Origin: an uncultured Blautia sp. | GTDB taxonomy: Bacteria; Bacillota; Clostridia; Lachnospirales; Lachnospiraceae | DNA length: 9,533 nucleotides | Assembly: GCA_946629475.1 (NCBI GenBank) | Contig: CAMOXX010000095.1 | Location: forward strand, 1 to 9,533 | Reading direction: 5' to 3' | In this document: positions 7,482-9,533 of the stretch, one piece after another | How positions within the stretch are numbered: the first letter of the stretch is position 1 | Layout of the letters: each line of letters opens with the position of its first letter | The notes under the pieces: generated by a model | Database searches by the model: none | What the model was told of the DNA's origin: nothing | Seen by the model: the letters and a program-made list of their open reading frames with translations, nothing else | Program-made: the position numbers and the translations under genes

Positions 7482-7509
7482 AAGCAGCCAATAATAAGCA
7501 GCCAAAGAA
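7482..7509 (+). repeat. Tandem 14-base direct repeat between membrane-protein and thiolase-like genes
   Basis: AAGCAGCCAATAAT (7482-7495) is followed immediately by AAGCAGCCAAAGAA (7496-7509). The first 10 bases are identical, 11 of 14 overall. The second copy runs into the thiolase-like gene's ribosome site (AAAGGAG, 7508-7514). It may be a small replication-slippage duplication or a binding site in the leader. Confidence 0.6.
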
Positions 7510-7520
7510 AGGAGAACCTG

Positions 7521-8816
7521 ATGAATCAGACGAAAGTGAACAAGTACATGCGGAGCGTTTCCATAATCGGTGTGGGCTGCACCCCGTTTATGTACACTGT
7601 TGACAAGGAAGAAACGAACGGCCTTACCGAGGGCGAGCTGTTCGGTTATGCTGCACTGAAAGCCATGGAGGACGCCGGCGTTAATCCGCAGGATGTCGAT
7701 TTCTACTTCCACGGTGAGGCGAGTCCGTTAAACGGATCCAATTACCTGACCCCGAACATCCAGATCGCAAACTGGTTCGGAATGAAGGGAAAAGCTTCCA
7801 TCCACCACTCCGAAGCATGCTGTACAGGCTATTTTGCCATCGAGCAGGCTGTCAACGCGGTCGCTTCCGGCAAATACAACTGTGTGCTTTCCGGCTGTGT
7901 GGAGTTTGGCGACGGCGTTGCGGTTCCGGATCATCCGTACAAGCGTGAAAAAATGACCATGGACCGTTTCCTCAAGACAACCGCATGGCTGTATGACCGC
8001 AACTATACCCGCAGCATGATGGCCGGCCAGGAGCTGATCTATGACGATGCCGCAGAGTGGTACAAGAGAACCAGAGGCATCACGGATGAGCAGATGGATG
8101 ACACTCTGAACTGGATGGCGATCAACAACCGCAGGAACGCATCGGTCAATCCGCTCGCTCTCGAGAGGACGACCTACGAGGAGATCGCAAAGGAAAAGGG
8201 ATTTGACAATGTCATGGACTACATGAGATCCCCGTTCAACCCGAAGATGGGCGACTTCCTCCGTGCGGCGGACATCGAGCTGAAGTGCGACGGCGCGGCG
8301 GCTGTCATCGTCTGCGCGACAGACATGGTTGACAAATATATGGGCAACAAGAACCACAAGCCGATCGAAGTTCTCGGAATCGGATGCGCCGCTCTTGAAG
8401 CTTCCAACCCGCATTTCGAGGTTCGCGCAACGGAAGAGGCGGTCCGCCAGGTTTACGAAGTGACCGGAGTAAAACCCGAGGAGATCGATCTGTTCTACGC
8501 GAACGACTTTATCATTACTTCTCATCTTATCTCAGCTGAGATCGCAGGATACCTTCCCTACGGCGAGGGATGGAAATATGTCTGCGAAGGACGTACCGCT
8601 TACGACGGCGACAAGCCGATCAACACCAACGGCGGCCGTACCTCCTTCGGACATGCCCATGCAGCATCCGGTATGGCAGATCTCTATGAGGCTGTGAAAC
8701 AGATGCGCGGTGAAGCCGGTGAGGGCCAGGTAAAATTCGATGCTAAGACTGCTATGCTGAGAGGCTACGGCGGAGCACAGAACATCTGTACATATATCAT
8801 CAGGACCATCGACTGA
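7521..8816 (+). CDS. Divergent thiolase-fold protein (SCP-x / PhlC-type), partner of a DUF35 protein
   Basis: A 431-residue cytosolic protein of the thiolase superfamily. The N-terminal half starts SVSIIGVGCTPF (12-23), followed by the typical AALKAMEDAGV helix (44-54) and HHSEACCTGYFAIEQAV (95-111). C100 aligns with the acyl-accepting cysteine (C-x-x-G), with C101 beside it. The C-terminal half has YANDF (326-330), where canonical thiolases usually carry HDxF, then INTNGGRTSFGHAHAASG (367-384), a variant of NxxGG...GHPxGATG with His378 retained. The terminal GYGGAQNICTYIIR (415-428) lacks the second catalytic cysteine in its usual C-x-G context. This places it with the SCP-x/PhlC-like branch, which generally works with a DUF35 protein, rather than with biosynthetic or degradative thiolases; acyl transfer, condensation or retro-aldol cleavage are possible. 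The partner gene follows 16 bases downstream. AAAGGAG ends 6 bases before the ATG. Substrate is not deducible. Confidence 0.85.
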   Translation: MNQTKVNKYMRSVSIIGVGCTPFMYTVDKEETNGLTEGELFGYAALKAMEDAGVNPQDVDFYFHGEASPLNGSNYLTPNIQIANWFGMKGKASIHHSEACCTGYFAIEQAVNAVASGKYNCVLSGCVEFGDGVAVPDHPYKREKMTMDRFLKTTAWLYDRNYTRSMMAGQELIYDDAAEWYKRTRGITDEQMDDTLNWMAINNRRNASVNPLALERTTYEEIAKEKGFDNVMDYMRSPFNPKMGDFLRAADIELKCDGAAAVIVCATDMVDKYMGNKNHKPIEVLGIGCAALEASNPHFEVRATEEAVRQVYEVTGVKPEEIDLFYANDFIITSHLISAEIAGYLPYGEGWKYVCEGRTAYDGDKPINTNGGRTSFGHAHAASGMADLYEAVKQMRGEAGEGQVKFDAKTAMLRGYGGAQNICTYIIRTID

Positions 8817-8832
8817 TAAGGAGGGAAAAGAT

Positions 8833-9249
8833 ATGGCAATCAAGCTGGAAAAAGTTGTTGAGACATTTTACCAGAAGCTGGAAGAAGGCAAGATCATGGG
8901 CAAAAAGTGCACCAAATGCGGTGCAGTCGAGTTCCCTCCCGTATATGCCTGCAATTCCTGCGGCTGCTGGGATATGGAATGGGTTGAGATCAGCGGAAAG
9001 GCAAAGATGCACTCCATCGTTATGCCGGCACCCCTGTCTACAAAGCCGGAGTACAAAGCTCTCGGAAAATACGCCTACGGCGAGATCGAGCTCGAGGAAG
9101 GCAGCCGCTTTAACGGCGTCGTCCGCGGCATGACGAAAAAGAAAAGAAAAGAGATCCTGGCAGCCGGAAAGCTCCCGGTTCCCTGCCACGCTGCAATCTA
9201 TCAGAGAGAAGGATACAAGACGGTTGTGTTTGATCTCGATGAGGAATAA
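8833..9249 (+). CDS. Zinc-ribbon / OB-fold (DUF35, ChsH2/PhlB-type) protein
   Basis: A 138-residue protein with the classic DUF35 layout. An N-terminal helix (FYQKLEEGKIMGKKC, 12-26) leads into a rubredoxin-like zinc ribbon with ligands C26, C29, C40 and C43 (CTKCG...ACNSCG) and the conserved FPP between them; residues about 50-138 are the OB-fold (VEISGKAKMHSIVM, KYAYGEIELEEG, FNGVVRG). In characterised relatives (PhlB, ChsH2, the archaeal thiolase/HMG-CoA synthase bridge protein) this subunit binds a thiolase-fold partner and helps position or channel the acyl-CoA. Here the partner is almost certainly the thiolase-like protein encoded just upstream (16-base gap). A very strong AAGGAGGG (8818-8825) precedes the ATG by 7 bases. 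An extra cysteine, C45, follows the second CxxC pair. All four zinc ligands are intact, so it is probably folded and functional. Confidence 0.9.
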   Translation: MAIKLEKVVETFYQKLEEGKIMGKKCTKCGAVEFPPVYACNSCGCWDMEWVEISGKAKMHSIVMPAPLSTKPEYKALGKYAYGEIELEEGSRFNGVVRGMTKKKRKEILAAGKLPVPCHAAIYQREGYKTVVFDLDEE

Positions 9250-9291
9250 TCCACAGTTACCAATCATATAAATAAAAAGGAGAAAACAATC

Positions 9292-9531
9292 ATGGATAGA
9301 AAAGAACTGGAAGCAAAGGTAATCGAACTGGTACAGATTTCTTATGGCAAGGCAGAGGGTGAAGTTACCCTTGAGACCAGCTTTAAGGACGACCTGAAGG
9401 GCGCATCCGTTCAGATGGTAGCTCTGGTTTCCGAGATCGAGAACGAGCTGGATGCCATGGTGGCTCTGCAGGACGCATCCGCATGCGCAACCGTAAAGGA
9501 TCTGGTAGACAAAGTAGAAGAAGAAATGTAA
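9292..9531 (+). CDS. Acyl-carrier-protein-like protein with atypical attachment motif
   Basis: A 79-residue acidic protein of ACP size and helix pattern: helix 1 about 3-17, the loop with TSFKDDL (29-35), helix 2 about 39-52 (VQMVALVSEIENEL), and a final helix about 67-78 (TVKDLVDKVEEE). Aligning DDLKGASVQMVAL with the usual DLGADSLDTVEL puts Ser39 at the phosphopantetheine attachment position. The canonical D-S-L is replaced by A-S-V, so recognition by a standard holo-ACP synthase may be altered. AAGGAG (9277-9282) lies 9 bases before the ATG. The 42-base gap after the zinc-ribbon gene contains no terminator, so it is probably in the same operon. Its place after a thiolase/DUF35 pair suggests that it carries the acyl substrate or product of that complex (inference). 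The stop codon lies 2 bases before the window end. Confidence 0.82.
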   Translation: MDRKELEAKVIELVQISYGKAEGEVTLETSFKDDLKGASVQMVALVSEIENELDAMVALQDASACATVKDLVDKVEEEM

Positions 9532-9533
9532 TA

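Noticed and set aside
1..9533. CRISPR array, tRNA/rRNA, transposase or phage elements
   Set aside because: I saw no regularly spaced direct repeats, no cloverleaf or rRNA-like sequence, and no integrase, transposase or terminal inverted repeats on either strand.

Overview
The window reads as chromosomal DNA of a Gram-positive anaerobe of the class Clostridia, most likely a Lachnospiraceae-type gut bacterium. This rests on moderately GC-rich coding DNA with strong AGGAGG-type ribosome sites, a secreted protein with aromatic cell-wall-binding-type repeats, an S11 D,D-carboxypeptidase, an AlkZ-related protein of the kind common in Clostridia, and a butyrate kinase gene. No sequence search was possible, so the taxonomy is inference. 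All nine supported genes are on the + strand; there is no RNA gene, mobile element or CRISPR array.

Region 1 (about 1-5780) is a co-directional run of four genes with gaps of 9, 6 and 59 bases: a secreted serine hydrolase with N-terminal wall-binding-type repeats, nicotinate phosphoribosyltransferase (pncB, NAD salvage), an AlkZ-related protein that appears fused to a sigma-70 region-4-like helix-turn-helix and an RNA-polymerase-alpha-CTD-like domain, and a secreted D-alanyl-D-alanine carboxypeptidase. A clear intrinsic terminator at 5745-5776 closes the run. Two of the four genes act on or at the cell wall; the others are housekeeping or nucleic-acid related, with no obvious shared pathway.

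Region 2 (5777-5914) is a short AT-rich intergenic stretch with a possible promoter, a 7-bp A/T-rich inverted repeat and a strong ribosome site for the next gene.

Region 3 (5915-9533) is a second transcription unit: butyrate kinase (buk), a small four-helix membrane protein, a divergent thiolase-fold enzyme, a zinc-ribbon/OB-fold (DUF35-type) protein, and an acyl-carrier-protein-like protein ending at the window edge. Thiolase-fold plus DUF35 pairs are known elsewhere as obligate complexes (archaeal acetoacetyl-CoA thiolase/HMG-CoA synthase, PhlACB acyltransferase, Ltp2-ChsH2 aldolase). Here the pair is followed by a carrier protein and preceded by an acyl-phosphate-forming kinase and a membrane protein. 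This is the best candidate for an undescribed system: a carrier-linked short-chain acyl condensation or cleavage pathway possibly coupled to ATP formation by Buk. Arginine-codon choice changes sharply between the two units (CGG is common in region 1 and almost absent in region 3), consistent with a more highly expressed second operon. The operon very probably continues beyond the window.
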